NCBI RefSeq assembly: GCF_017163705.1
Contig: NZ_JAFIWB010000024.1
Location: 32,850 to 96,849 of the forward strand
DNA: 64,000 nt
Direction of reading: 5' to 3'
Origin: Xanthomonas bonasiae
GTDB taxonomy: Bacteria; Pseudomonadota; Gammaproteobacteria; Xanthomonadales; Xanthomonadaceae
A model generated the notes under the pieces. The model was given only the letters and a program-made list of their open reading frames with translations. It searched no databases and was not told the origin of the DNA. The position numbers and the translations under genes were made by a program. Of this stretch, positions 8,110 to 16,663 are shown piece after piece; position 1 is the stretch's first letter; the number at the start of each line of letters is the position of its first letter.

Positions 8110-9294
8110 ATGCTCGACGCTTTCGCCGCGCCTCGTTGTTTCATTCTCTGTGGTTCCGTCGTCGCGCTCGCGATGGCGGCGGGGTGTTCGTCCGCGCCGC
8201 AACCGCCACCGCCGATCAAGGTCGGCACGCTCGCGCTGACCCCGCACAGCTTGCCGGTGGAGCAGTCGCTGCCCGGGCGCACCGTGGCCTACGAAGTCTC
8301 CGACGTGCGACCGCAGGTCAACGGTCTGCTGCGGCAACGGCTGTTCACCGAAGGCCAGGAAGTCCAGGCCGGGCAGGTGCTGTACCAAATCGATCCTGCG
8401 CCGTACCAGGCCGCCTACGACACGGCGCGCGGGCAGCTCGCGCAGGCCCAGGCCGCCGTGGTCGCGGCGCGTCCCAAGGCCGCGCGCTACCGCACCCTGG
8501 TCGAACAGGACGCGGCCAGCAAACAGGACGCCGACGACGCGCAGGCCGCCTTGCAGGAAGCCGAAGCCAACGTGGTGGCGGCGCAGGCGTCGTTGCAGGC
8601 GGCGCGCATCAATCTCGACTACACCCGGGTGACGGCGCCGATCTCCGGCACCATCGGCAGTTCGGCCTATACCGCCGGCGCGCTGGTGACCGCGCAGCAG
8701 GATGCGGCGCTGGCCAAGATCCAGCGGCTGGACCCGATCTACCTGGACGTGAGCCAGTCCAGCACGCAGATGCTGGCCTTGCGCGAGCGGCTCGATGCCG
8801 GCCAGATCAAGGCGGCCGACGGCAAGATCTCGGTGCGGGTACGCCTGGAGGACGGCAGCTTCTATCCGCATCCGGGCACGCTGGAGTTCGTCGGCACCTC
8901 GGTCGATCCCGGCACCGGCGGGGTCACCCTGCGCGTGGTCGTGCCCAATCCGCAGCATCTGCTGCTGCCCGGCATGTACCTGCGCGCGCTGCTGCCGTTG
9001 GCCAGCGACCCGAACGCGATCCTGGTGCCGCAGCAGGCGGTGACCCGCGATGCCAAGGGCGATCCGCTGGTGAAGCTGCTCGGCGCGCACAACCGGGTCG
9101 AGGAGCGCCGCATCCGCACCGGCGACGCGGTCGGCCACGACTGGGTGGTGCAGGCCGGACTCAAGCCGGGCGAACGGCTGATCGTCGTCAACGGCAGCCG
9201 CGCCGAGATCGGCAAACCGGTCGTGCCGTATGCGGTCAGCGCCGCGCAGCTCGAGGCCGCGCCCGCGGTGCCGGGCGACGCCCAGGCCGACTGA
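8110..9294 (+). CDS. RND efflux periplasmic adaptor lipoprotein
   Basis: A 394-residue membrane-fusion protein. The N-terminus is a lipoprotein signal peptide ending AMAAGC, with Cys near residue 26. The barrel-sandwich hybrid follows (VRPQVNGLLRQRLFTEGQEV, with its partner LDYTRVTAPISGTIG), separated by a helical hairpin rich in Ala/Gln. Beta-barrel and membrane-proximal domains follow. It links the inner-membrane pump encoded next to an outer-membrane channel in the AcrA/MexA manner. The ATG at 8110 is preferred to the TTG at 8101. The pump gene follows after 9 bp. The substrate cannot be read from sequence. Confidence 0.93.
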   Translation: MLDAFAAPRCFILCGSVVALAMAAGCSSAPQPPPPIKVGTLALTPHSLPVEQSLPGRTVAYEVSDVRPQVNGLLRQRLFTEGQEVQAGQVLYQIDPAPYQAAYDTARGQLAQAQAAVVAARPKAARYRTLVEQDAASKQDADDAQAALQEAEANVVAAQASLQAARINLDYTRVTAPISGTIGSSAYTAGALVTAQQDAALAKIQRLDPIYLDVSQSSTQMLALRERLDAGQIKAADGKISVRVRLEDGSFYPHPGTLEFVGTSVDPGTGGVTLRVVVPNPQHLLLPGMYLRALLPLASDPNAILVPQQAVTRDAKGDPLVKLLGAHNRVEERRIRTGDAVGHDWVVQAGLKPGERLIVVNGSRAEIGKPVVPYAVSAAQLEAAPAVPGDAQAD

Positions 9295-9303
9295 GGAGCT
9301 GCC

Positions 9304-12300
9304 ATGTCGCGTTTCTTCGTCAACCACCCGGTGGTGGCCTGGGTCATGGCCATCGTCGTCGTCCTGGTCGGCATGCTGGCCATCCACGCGCTGCCGATCG
9401 AGCGCTATCCGCAGATGGCGCCGCCGACCATCACCGTGCGCGCCACCTACACCGGCGCCTCGGCGCAGACCGTGGAGAACACGGTCACCCAGCTGATCGA
9501 GCAGTCGCAGCAGAGCCTGGACCATCTGCTGTACATGACCTCGACCAGCGCCTCGGACGGGACCGCGCAGGTCAACCTGGTGTTCGAGACCGGCACCAAT
9601 GCCGACACCGCGCAGGTGCAGGTGCAGAACCAGCTGCAGTCGGTGATGTCGGTGCTGCCGCAGGACGTGCAGCAGAACGGCATCGTCATCACCAAGTCCA
9701 GCGGTTCGCTGTTCGAGGTGGTGGCGTTCACCTCCGACGACGGCAGCATGGACAACTTCGATGTCGCCAACTACATGGAATCGAACATCGACGACCAGAT
9801 CAGCCGCGTCAGCGGCGTGGGCAACATCCAGCCGATGGGCTCGGAGTACGCCATGCGCATCTGGCTGGATCCGGAGAAGCTGCGCAAGTACGCGCTGATG
9901 CCCTCGGACGTGGAGAACGCGCTGCAGGCGCAGAACACCGACGTGTCGGCCGGCGAGATCGGCGGCCAGCCGGCGCCGCGCGGGCAGCGCCTGGATGCGA
10001 CCGTGACCACGCGCAGCCGCCTGCACACGCCGGCGCAGTTCGGCGCGATCGTGCTCAAGAGCGGCCCCGGCGGCGCGGCAGTGCACCTGTCCGACGTGGC
10101 CAGGATCGGCCTGGGTCCGGAAACCTACGACAGCATCACCCGCTTCAACGGCAAGCCGTCGGCCTCGCTCGGCATCGAATTGAACGCCGACGCCAACGCG
10201 GTGGAAACGTCCAAGGCGATCGACGCGCGCCTGCAGGAGCTCAAGCAGTACTGGCCGCACGGCTACACCTACCACATCGCCTTCAGCACCACGCCGTTCG
10301 TGACCACCTCGATCAAGGAAGTGGTCATCACCCTGATCGAGGCGGTGCTGCTGGTGGTGGCGGTGATGTACCTGTTCCTGCAGAACTGGCGCGCCACGCT
10401 GGTCCCGACCATCGCGGTGCCGGTGGTGCTGATGGGCACCTTCGGCGTGCTGGCCGCGTTCGGCTACTCGATCAACACCCTGACCATGTTCGCGATGGTG
10501 CTGGCGATCGGCCTGCTGGTGGACGACGCCATCGTGGTGGTGGAGAACGTGGAGCGGGTCATGAGCCAGGAAGGGCTGCCGCCGAAGGAGGCGACGCTGC
10601 GCTCGATGCAGCAGATCGGCGGCGCGCTGGTCGGCATCGTGCTGGTGCTGACCGCGGTGTTCGTGCCGATGGCCTTCTTCAACGGCGTCACCGGGGTCAT
10701 CTACCGGCAGTTCTCGATCACCATCGCCGCCTCGATGATCCTGTCGGTGCTGGTGGCGATGACCCTGACCCCGGCGCTGTGCGTGACCATTCTCAAACCG
10801 CTGCACCAGGGCGAGGAACCGATCGGTTCGCACGGCCGCCTCGGCCGGTTCTTCGCCTGGTTCAACACGCGCTTCCGTGCGCTGTCCGAGCGCTACCGTG
10901 CGCTGGTCGAGCGGGTGCTGGGCCGGCGCGCGCTGGGCCTGCTCGCCTACGCGCTGCTGCTGGGCGTCACCGGCGTGCTGCTGTGGCGCCTGCCCGGCGC
11001 GTTCCTGCCCGACGAGGACGAGGGCATGCTCAACGTGCTGGTCAAGCTGCCGGCCGGCTCCACCCTGGAGCAGACCCTGGCGGTGACCGACCGCCTGACC
11101 AAGGCCGCGCTGCACGAGCCGGGCGTGCGCTCGGTGCTGTCCTCGGCCGGCTTCAGCGTGACCGGCGCCGGCCAGAACGTCGGCATGGCCTTCGTCCGCC
11201 TCAAGGACTGGGACGACCGCGAGGACGACGCCGACACCATCGCCGCGCATCTCAACAAGGCCCTGGCCGACGTGCCCGACGCGGAGCTGTTCGTGACCTC
11301 GCCGCCGGCCATCAGCGGGCTCGGCGACGCCTCCGGCTTCACCTTCGAACTGATGGACTACGAAGGCGCCGGCCACGCCGCCCTGGTGAACGCGCGCGAC
11401 AAGCTGCTGCGCCTGGCCGGGCAGGATCCCAAGCTGCGCGACGTGCGCTACGCCAGCCTGGAGGACGCGCCGGTCTATGCGGTCAAGATCGACGACGATA
11501 AGGCGCAGGCGCAGGGCGTGGACCCGGGCGACATCAACGCCACGCTCAACAGCGCGCTCGGCGGCGACTTCGTCAACAACTTCATCTACAAGGGCCGCAT
11601 CAAGAAGGTGTTCGTGCAGGGCGACGCCGAGGCGCGCATGGCACCGCAGGATCTGCAGCGCTGGACGGTGCGCAACGCCAGCGGCGACATGGTGCCGATG
11701 TCCGCCTTCACCACCTCGCACTGGACCAGCGCGCCGGCCGCGCTGGAGCGCTACAACGGCGTGTCGGCGATGGAACTCACCGGCCAGGCGGTGGCGGGCG
11801 TCAGCTCCGGCGCGGCGATGGACGCGATGGCCGCACTGAGCAAGCAGCTGCCGCACGGCTTCGGCTATGCGTGGTCGGACATGGCCTACCAGGAGAAGCT
11901 GTCGGCCAACCAGGCGCCGGCGCTGTACGCGATCTCGCTGCTGTTCGTGTTCCTGTGCCTGGTGGCGCTGTACGAAAGCTGGACGATCCCGTTCGCGGTG
12001 ATGCTGGCGGTGCCGGTGGGCGTGTTCGGCGCGGCGCTGTTGATGACCGTGCGCGGCCTGCAGAACGACGTGTACTTCCAGGTCGGCCTGCTGACCACGG
12101 TCGGCCTGGCGGCCAAGAACGGCATCCTGATCGTCGAGTTCGCGCGCGAGCTGGAACAGCGCGGCGAAAGCCTGCTGGCGGCCACCCTGCACGCGGTGCA
12201 GATGCGCCTGCGGCCGATCCTGATGACCTCGCTGGCGTTCCTGCTCGGCGTGCTGCCGCTGGTGTTCAGTCACGGCGCCGGCTCGGCCGCGCGCCATTCG

Positions 12301-12432
12301 CTGGGCACCGGCGTGACCGGCGGCACGCTGGCCTCGATCACCCTGGGCCTGTTCTTCGTGCCCTTGTTCTACGTCATCGTGCGCAGCGTGTTCCCCGGCA
12401 GCAAGCATCCGCCGCTGGAGGCCGCGCCATGA
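9304..12432 (+). CDS. Multidrug efflux RND transporter permease
   Basis: A 1042-residue inner-membrane proton antiporter of the hydrophobe/amphiphile efflux class (AcrB 1049, MexB 1046 aa). It starts MSRFFVNHPVVAWVMAIVVV, the first of 12 helices. The proton relay is present: the Asp pair in LLVDDAIVVVENVER in helix 4 and the Lys in TTVGLAAKNGILIVEFA in helix 10. Two large periplasmic loops with the duplicated RND fold lie between helices 1-2 and 7-8. The gene overlaps the downstream channel gene by ATGA, showing tight translational coupling. It is typically used against antibiotics, detergents or plant phenolics; this one's range is unknown. Confidence 0.95.
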   Translation: MSRFFVNHPVVAWVMAIVVVLVGMLAIHALPIERYPQMAPPTITVRATYTGASAQTVENTVTQLIEQSQQSLDHLLYMTSTSASDGTAQVNLVFETGTNADTAQVQVQNQLQSVMSVLPQDVQQNGIVITKSSGSLFEVVAFTSDDGSMDNFDVANYMESNIDDQISRVSGVGNIQPMGSEYAMRIWLDPEKLRKYALMPSDVENALQAQNTDVSAGEIGGQPAPRGQRLDATVTTRSRLHTPAQFGAIVLKSGPGGAAVHLSDVARIGLGPETYDSITRFNGKPSASLGIELNADANAVETSKAIDARLQELKQYWPHGYTYHIAFSTTPFVTTSIKEVVITLIEAVLLVVAVMYLFLQNWRATLVPTIAVPVVLMGTFGVLAAFGYSINTLTMFAMVLAIGLLVDDAIVVVENVERVMSQEGLPPKEATLRSMQQIGGALVGIVLVLTAVFVPMAFFNGVTGVIYRQFSITIAASMILSVLVAMTLTPALCVTILKPLHQGEEPIGSHGRLGRFFAWFNTRFRALSERYRALVERVLGRRALGLLAYALLLGVTGVLLWRLPGAFLPDEDEGMLNVLVKLPAGSTLEQTLAVTDRLTKAALHEPGVRSVLSSAGFSVTGAGQNVGMAFVRLKDWDDREDDADTIAAHLNKALADVPDAELFVTSPPAISGLGDASGFTFELMDYEGAGHAALVNARDKLLRLAGQDPKLRDVRYASLEDAPVYAVKIDDDKAQAQGVDPGDINATLNSALGGDFVNNFIYKGRIKKVFVQGDAEARMAPQDLQRWTVRNASGDMVPMSAFTTSHWTSAPAALERYNGVSAMELTGQAVAGVSSGAAMDAMAALSKQLPHGFGYAWSDMAYQEKLSANQAPALYAISLLFVFLCLVALYESWTIPFAVMLAVPVGVFGAALLMTVRGLQNDVYFQVGLLTTVGLAAKNGILIVEFARELEQRGESLLAATLHAVQMRLRPILMTSLAFLLGVLPLVFSHGAGSAARHSLGTGVTGGTLASITLGLFFVPLFYVIVRSVFPGSKHPPLEAAP

Positions 12433-13871
12433 GCACCCGGTCGTTCCGCTTGCTGGCCGTGGCCTGCTGCGCGGCGCTGGCCGCGTGCAGCATGGCCCCG
12501 CACTACACGCGCCCGGCGCCGCCGGTGCCGCTGCAGTTCGACACCGCGGACAGCGCCACGCCCGGTGCCGGCGCCGCGCTGGCGATGCCGGACTGGCGCG
12601 CGGTGTTCCTCGATCCGCGCCTGCGCCAGGTCATCGCCCTGGGCCTGGACAACAACCGCGACCTGCGTGTGGCCATGCTCGACATCGACAAGGCGCGCGC
12701 GCAGTACCGGATCCAGCGCGCCGCGCTGGCGCCTTCGCTGGATGCCAATGCCAGCAACAGCCGCCAGCGGACCAGCGCCAGCGCCAGCGACACCGGGCAG
12801 GCGCAGATCGACAGCAGCGACACGCTGCAGGTCGGCATCAGCAGCTGGGAACTGGACCTGTTCGGCCGCGTGCGCAGCCTGAAGGACGAGGCCCTGGAAA
12901 CCTGGCTGGCCAGTGCCGAAACGCAACGCAGCGTGCGCCTGAGCCTGATCGGCCAGATCGCCGACGACTGGCTCGCGGTCGGTGCCGACCGGCAACTGCT
13001 GGCCCTGGCGCAGCAGACCCTGGACAGCCAGGAGCAGACGCTCAGGCGCAGCCGCGCCCAGCACGACAACGGCATCGGCTCCGGGCTGGACCTGGCGCAG
13101 ATCCAGAGCAGCGTGGAAGCGGCCCGCGTCGATGTGGCGCGCGATGCCACCCAGCTCGCCCAGGCCCGCGATGCCTTGCAACTGGTGGTCGGCGCGCCGG
13201 TGGACGCCGCGTTGCTCGCCGGGCCCGATGCGTTCGACGGCAGCGTGGCCCTGGCTCCGCTGCCGGCGGGACTGGATGCCACGGTGCTGCTGCAGCGTCC
13301 CGACGTGCTCGCTGCCGAGCATGCGCTGAAGGCGGCCAACGCCGACATCGGCGCCGCCCGCGCGGCGTTCTTCCCGACCGTCTCGCTGACCGCCTCCACC
13401 GGCCGCAGCAGCGACGCGCTGTCCACGCTGTTCGCGGCGGGCTCGCGGACCTGGTCGTTCGTGCCCAGCATCGCCCTGCCGATCTTCCACGCCGGCGCGC
13501 TGAAGGCTTCCTTGGACGTATCGAAGATCGGCAAGAACATCGCCGTGGCGCAATACGAGAAGGCCATCCAGAGCGCCTTCAGCGACGTCGCCGATGCGCT
13601 GGCGCAGCGCGACCACCTCGCGGCGCAGCTGAGCGCGCAACAGGCGCTGGTGGACGCGGTGCGCCGCAGCCACACGCTGGCCGAGGCGCGCTACCGCGCC
13701 GGCGTGGACGACTACCTGCAGGTGCTGGACGCGCAGCGTTCGCTGTACGCCGCACAGCAGGATCTGATCGCCCTGCGCCTGCAGGACGACAGCAACCGGG
13801 TCGCGCTGTACACCGTGCTGGGCGGCGGCGCGGATGCGAGCGCGACAGCCCCTGCCGCGGCGAGCCGCTGA
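12429..13871 (+). CDS. Outer-membrane efflux channel lipoprotein (OprM/NodT type)
   Basis: 480 residues, third gene of the efflux operon; the ATG at 12429 overlaps the permease stop by 4 bp. The signal peptide ends AALAACS with the lipidated Cys at residue 20, followed by MAPHYTRPAPPVP, typical of NodT-type channels. Two tandem outer-membrane-efflux domains carry the repeated coiled-coil signatures SSWELDLFGRVRS and VPSIALPIFHAGALKASL. It would trimerise as a TolC-like tunnel docking onto the adaptor and pump. A palindromic repeat 45 bp downstream may mark the transcript end. Confidence 0.93.
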   Translation: MSTRSFRLLAVACCAALAACSMAPHYTRPAPPVPLQFDTADSATPGAGAALAMPDWRAVFLDPRLRQVIALGLDNNRDLRVAMLDIDKARAQYRIQRAALAPSLDANASNSRQRTSASASDTGQAQIDSSDTLQVGISSWELDLFGRVRSLKDEALETWLASAETQRSVRLSLIGQIADDWLAVGADRQLLALAQQTLDSQEQTLRRSRAQHDNGIGSGLDLAQIQSSVEAARVDVARDATQLAQARDALQLVVGAPVDAALLAGPDAFDGSVALAPLPAGLDATVLLQRPDVLAAEHALKAANADIGAARAAFFPTVSLTASTGRSSDALSTLFAAGSRTWSFVPSIALPIFHAGALKASLDVSKIGKNIAVAQYEKAIQSAFSDVADALAQRDHLAAQLSAQQALVDAVRRSHTLAEARYRAGVDDYLQVLDAQRSLYAAQQDLIALRLQDDSNRVALYTVLGGGADASATAPAAASR

Positions 13872-13915
13872 GCGCGGGGCCGCGCAAGTTCGAGTCAGTT
13901 CACGCGGATGCGCGA

Positions 13916-13982
13916 TGTGGGAGCGACTTCAGTCGCGACGGGCGTTACCGGGAAGGCCGTCGCGACTGAAGTCGCTCCCACA
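13916..13982. repeat. Intergenic palindromic repeat, near-perfect copy
   Basis: The left arm starts TGTGGGAGCGACTTCAGTCG and the right arm ends CGACTGAAGTCGCTCCCACA; the outer 24 bases of each arm pair perfectly and only the centre (GGGCGTTACC against GGGAAGGCC) departs. It lies between the convergent ends of the efflux operon and the EAL gene and could serve as a two-way transcript end, although it lacks a U-tract. Confidence 0.85.
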
Positions 13983-14024
13983 GACGCGTAACGCGCTGAC
14001 GGGAGCGCAGGCTTGCGCAGCTTG

Positions 14025-15437
14025 CTACTCGCGGAATGGACCGCGGTCGGCGTCCCCGTGCGAAACGCCCGGTGGCGAAACCAGCGTGCCCAGATGGGCC
14101 TGCGCAAACGTATCCGCGGCGACCGGGCGGCCGAACAGATAGCCCTGGTACGCCGTGCATCCCATCTCGCCCAGCCATGCATGCTGCTGCTCCGTCTCCA
14201 CGCCTTCGGCGACCGTGGAGATACCCAGGATGCCCGCGATCTCGATGATCTTGCGCACCAGCTCGCGTTGGTTGCCGTCTGCGGTCATTCCACGGACGAA
14301 CGACCGGTCGATCTTCAGTTCGTCCAGCGGCAGCGCCTGCAGCAGCGACAGCGAAGAGAAACCCGTGCCGAAGTCGTCCAGCGACCACGATATCCCGTCC
14401 TCGCGCAGCGCGTTCATCCTCGCGGTGACCAAGGGCAGGTCGCTCGCCAGCGCCGACTCGGTGATCTCGAAGCGGAGTCTGTTCGCCGGAGCGCCGATCC
14501 GGCCGACCACGTCGCGCACGTCTTCGACGAAGCTCGCCGACACCAGTTGCAAGGGGCTGACGTTGACCGACAGCACCAGATCCGCGGTGCCGGGATGCCG
14601 CGACCAGGCTTTCAGCTGCAGGCAGGCCTGTTCCAGCACCCACATGCCGATCTGATGGATCAGCCCGGTACTTTCGGCCAGCGGAATGAACTCTGCCGGC
14701 GGCTGCAATCCATAGCCCGGTCGATTCCAGCGCAGCAGCACTTCCGCGCCGACCAGCCGTCCGCGCGCCGACACCTGTGGCTGCAGGTGGGCGCACAACT
14801 CATCGTGCGCGAGCGCGCGGACCAGCGCCGCATGCTGGTCCAGCCGCACCTTGATGTCCTCGCTGAAGATGGCCAACACCCCGGCGGTCAGGATCATCGC
14901 GGTCGCGGTGTTCAGGGCATGGCCGATCCGGCGGATCTCCTCCGGCATCAGCCTCAGCGCAACGCCGAGGCTGCCAGGGATGATGGCCAGCGCGATCAGC
15001 AACGCAAAGCACAACGCCGGGAATGCCCAGCGCAGGTAGACCCCTTCGCTGCGGAACAGGAAAAAGGCGGCTGCACCGATCGGCAGAAGGAACAGATGCG
15101 TCGATCGCGCCGCCGCCGCGGTCGGCGTATCGGCCAGGCTGGCGAATACCGTCATGATCAGCAGCAGATGCGCGATGGCGACGAGGGAACCGCGATCGAG
15201 CCTGCGCGACATGTACAGGCAGGCCGTGCCCATCAGCATGACCGAAAAGAGAACGAGCGCCAGTGCGCTCATGCCATGCGTGATGTAGTACGCCGTCCAT
15301 GCCAGGCCGTGCGCCATGCAGGCGAGCCCGCCGAACCGCAGCAGGCGTTGGACCCGCGGCCACTGCGCCTGGTCGGGGAGGTTTCGCGCCACCCAGTCGT
15401 CGCCGCCAGCCCCCAAGCCGGTTTTTTTCACATGCAT
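14025..15437 (-). CDS. Membrane-anchored EAL-domain protein (probable c-di-GMP phosphodiesterase)
   Basis: 470 residues from the ATG at 15437. Residues about 30-165 hold five or six membrane helices of an unnamed sensor region; no PAS, GAF or GGDEF domain is seen. The C-terminal EAL domain (about 190-450) has GAEVLLRW in place of EALLRW, SVNVSPLQL, RFEITES, LDDFGTGFSSLSLL, LKIDRSFV and VAEGVET. These provide the metal-binding Glu, Asn, Asp and Lys residues, so activity is likely despite EVL for EAL. It would hydrolyse cyclic di-GMP at the membrane, affecting motility, biofilm or virulence. Single gene convergent with the efflux operon. Confidence 0.88.
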   Translation of the reverse strand: MHVKKTGLGAGGDDWVARNLPDQAQWPRVQRLLRFGGLACMAHGLAWTAYYITHGMSALALVLFSVMLMGTACLYMSRRLDRGSLVAIAHLLLIMTVFASLADTPTAAAARSTHLFLLPIGAAAFFLFRSEGVYLRWAFPALCFALLIALAIIPGSLGVALRLMPEEIRRIGHALNTATAMILTAGVLAIFSEDIKVRLDQHAALVRALAHDELCAHLQPQVSARGRLVGAEVLLRWNRPGYGLQPPAEFIPLAESTGLIHQIGMWVLEQACLQLKAWSRHPGTADLVLSVNVSPLQLVSASFVEDVRDVVGRIGAPANRLRFEITESALASDLPLVTARMNALREDGISWSLDDFGTGFSSLSLLQALPLDELKIDRSFVRGMTADGNQRELVRKIIEIAGILGISTVAEGVETEQQHAWLGEMGCTAYQGYLFGRPVAADTFAQAHLGTLVSPPGVSHGDADRGPFRE

Positions 15438-15801
15438 CCCGTTCTTCTGCGCATCGTCATGTGATCTGCGTCGGCTCGGTCGGCACCTGCACACGCCCTT
15501 CAATAGCGAAAGTCCCGCGTGGACAAGGTGACGAAGAAGCGGGCCGGTTGCAAGGCAGGAACGCGGCAGCGGCTCCACGCGATCCGGGCTGCGCGCTGCG
15601 GCCGGGGAGTGGGGCACAGCATCGAAGCCGGCGTGGACGACGACCTGCAAGCGCCTGATGCAAGACAGCGCGCCGCCTGCCGCGTTGGTCGAATGTTGCC
15701 GGTGCCATGCGCAAACGCGACTTCGGTCGCGACCGGCTGCGTCGCTGGATCTGTCGCGAGCGAACCCGCTCCCACGACGCGCGCAGACGCGTCGCCGACG
15801 C
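15438..15801. other. Intergenic region with one decayed palindromic repeat
   Basis: 364 bp between the EAL gene start and the nucleotidyltransferase stop. The only recognisable element is a degenerate copy of the palindromic repeat at about 15713-15778 (GCGACTTCGGTCGCGACCGG, then ACCCGCTCCCAC). I see no gene. Confidence 0.55.
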
Positions 15802-16614
15802 CTAGGCTTCGGCGCGGATCAACTGCCGGAACAACGCATCCAGCGCCCGCGGATGGCCGCTGCCGGTAGCCAGGCGCGGCGCGGCGGCGCCCATGCGCCC
15901 CAGTTCGGCGTCCAGGAAGTCGCTGATCGCCGGGACCCGCGGACCGTCCTCGATTTCCGCGGCGGCGCGTTTCTTCTCCAGCAAGGCATCGATCGCGTCG
16001 CGCAGCGGTCCCGACGGCAGCAGCGCCTCCAGCAGCAGCTCGAACGCCATCGGCGGCATTCCCTGCTCGCGTTCGATCCACTGGCAGGCCAGCACCGGGC
16101 GCAGCACGTACAGGTACTTCTTGGTGCGGATGCGTTCGCCGCGAAGATAGCCGCGGTAGTTGCTCTTGGCCATGTTGAAGTAGTGCCACCAGGTGCCCAG
16201 CGGCGAGTAGAACGCGTCCGCCATCTGCAGCAGCCCGGCGACGGCGGCGGGATCCTGGCGATAGACCAGTGGCGACTGCAGCCATTCCAGCAGCGTCGGA
16301 TTGGACTTGGACACGAGGCGCAGCGCCTTGCGCAGGTCCCAGCCGCTGACGTCCAGGTCGTCGGCGATCGGCAGTTCGATCACGTCGCGCTGCGCCTCGC
16401 CCGGTCCGGTGCGTTCGTTGACGGTCAGATACCAATCCGGCCGATGGACATAGACGAAGCGCGCGTCGTAGTCGCTGTCGGGCGAGGAAAATCCCCAGCC
16501 GCGGCTGCCGGACTCGCAGGCCAGCAGGATGCGCACGTCGTGGCTGCGCTCGATGTCGCCGAGCGCGGCCAGTACGGCGGCGCGCTTGTCCGGCGCGATC
16601 GGGTGGATGTCCAT
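15802..16614 (-). CDS. Stand-alone RlaP-type nucleotidyltransferase (DNA polymerase beta superfamily)
   Basis: 270 residues. Near residue 36 lies the nucleotidyltransferase signature GSRGWGFSSPDSDYDARFVY, in which GSR/GWG and the DxD pair bind nucleotide and metal. The length and later segments (FYSPLGTWWHYFNMAKSNYR, KKYLYVLRPVLACQWIE) match the family annotated as RNA-repair-pathway DNA polymerase beta family proteins (PF10127), often encoded beside RNA ligases. Here no ligase is near: it lies 49 bp downstream of mnmG on the same strand and may be co-transcribed with it. The substrate is unknown. Confidence 0.82.
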   Translation of the reverse strand: MDIHPIAPDKRAAVLAALGDIERSHDVRILLACESGSRGWGFSSPDSDYDARFVYVHRPDWYLTVNERTGPGEAQRDVIELPIADDLDVSGWDLRKALRLVSKSNPTLLEWLQSPLVYRQDPAAVAGLLQMADAFYSPLGTWWHYFNMAKSNYRGYLRGERIRTKKYLYVLRPVLACQWIEREQGMPPMAFELLLEALLPSGPLRDAIDALLEKKRAAAEIEDGPRVPAISDFLDAELGRMGAAAPRLATGSGHPRALDALFRQLIRAEA

Positions 16615-16663
16615 GGCCTGTCGTCCTGCTGCGGGGCAGGGCAGAGTGCCGCAGCGGCGCCGC

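Noticed and set aside
7981..12408. A 1475-codon open frame on the minus strand across the RND permease
   Set aside because: It is the antisense shadow of the pump gene: His/Arg/Gln-rich, no domain, and the + strand encodes a full RND permease with all key residues.
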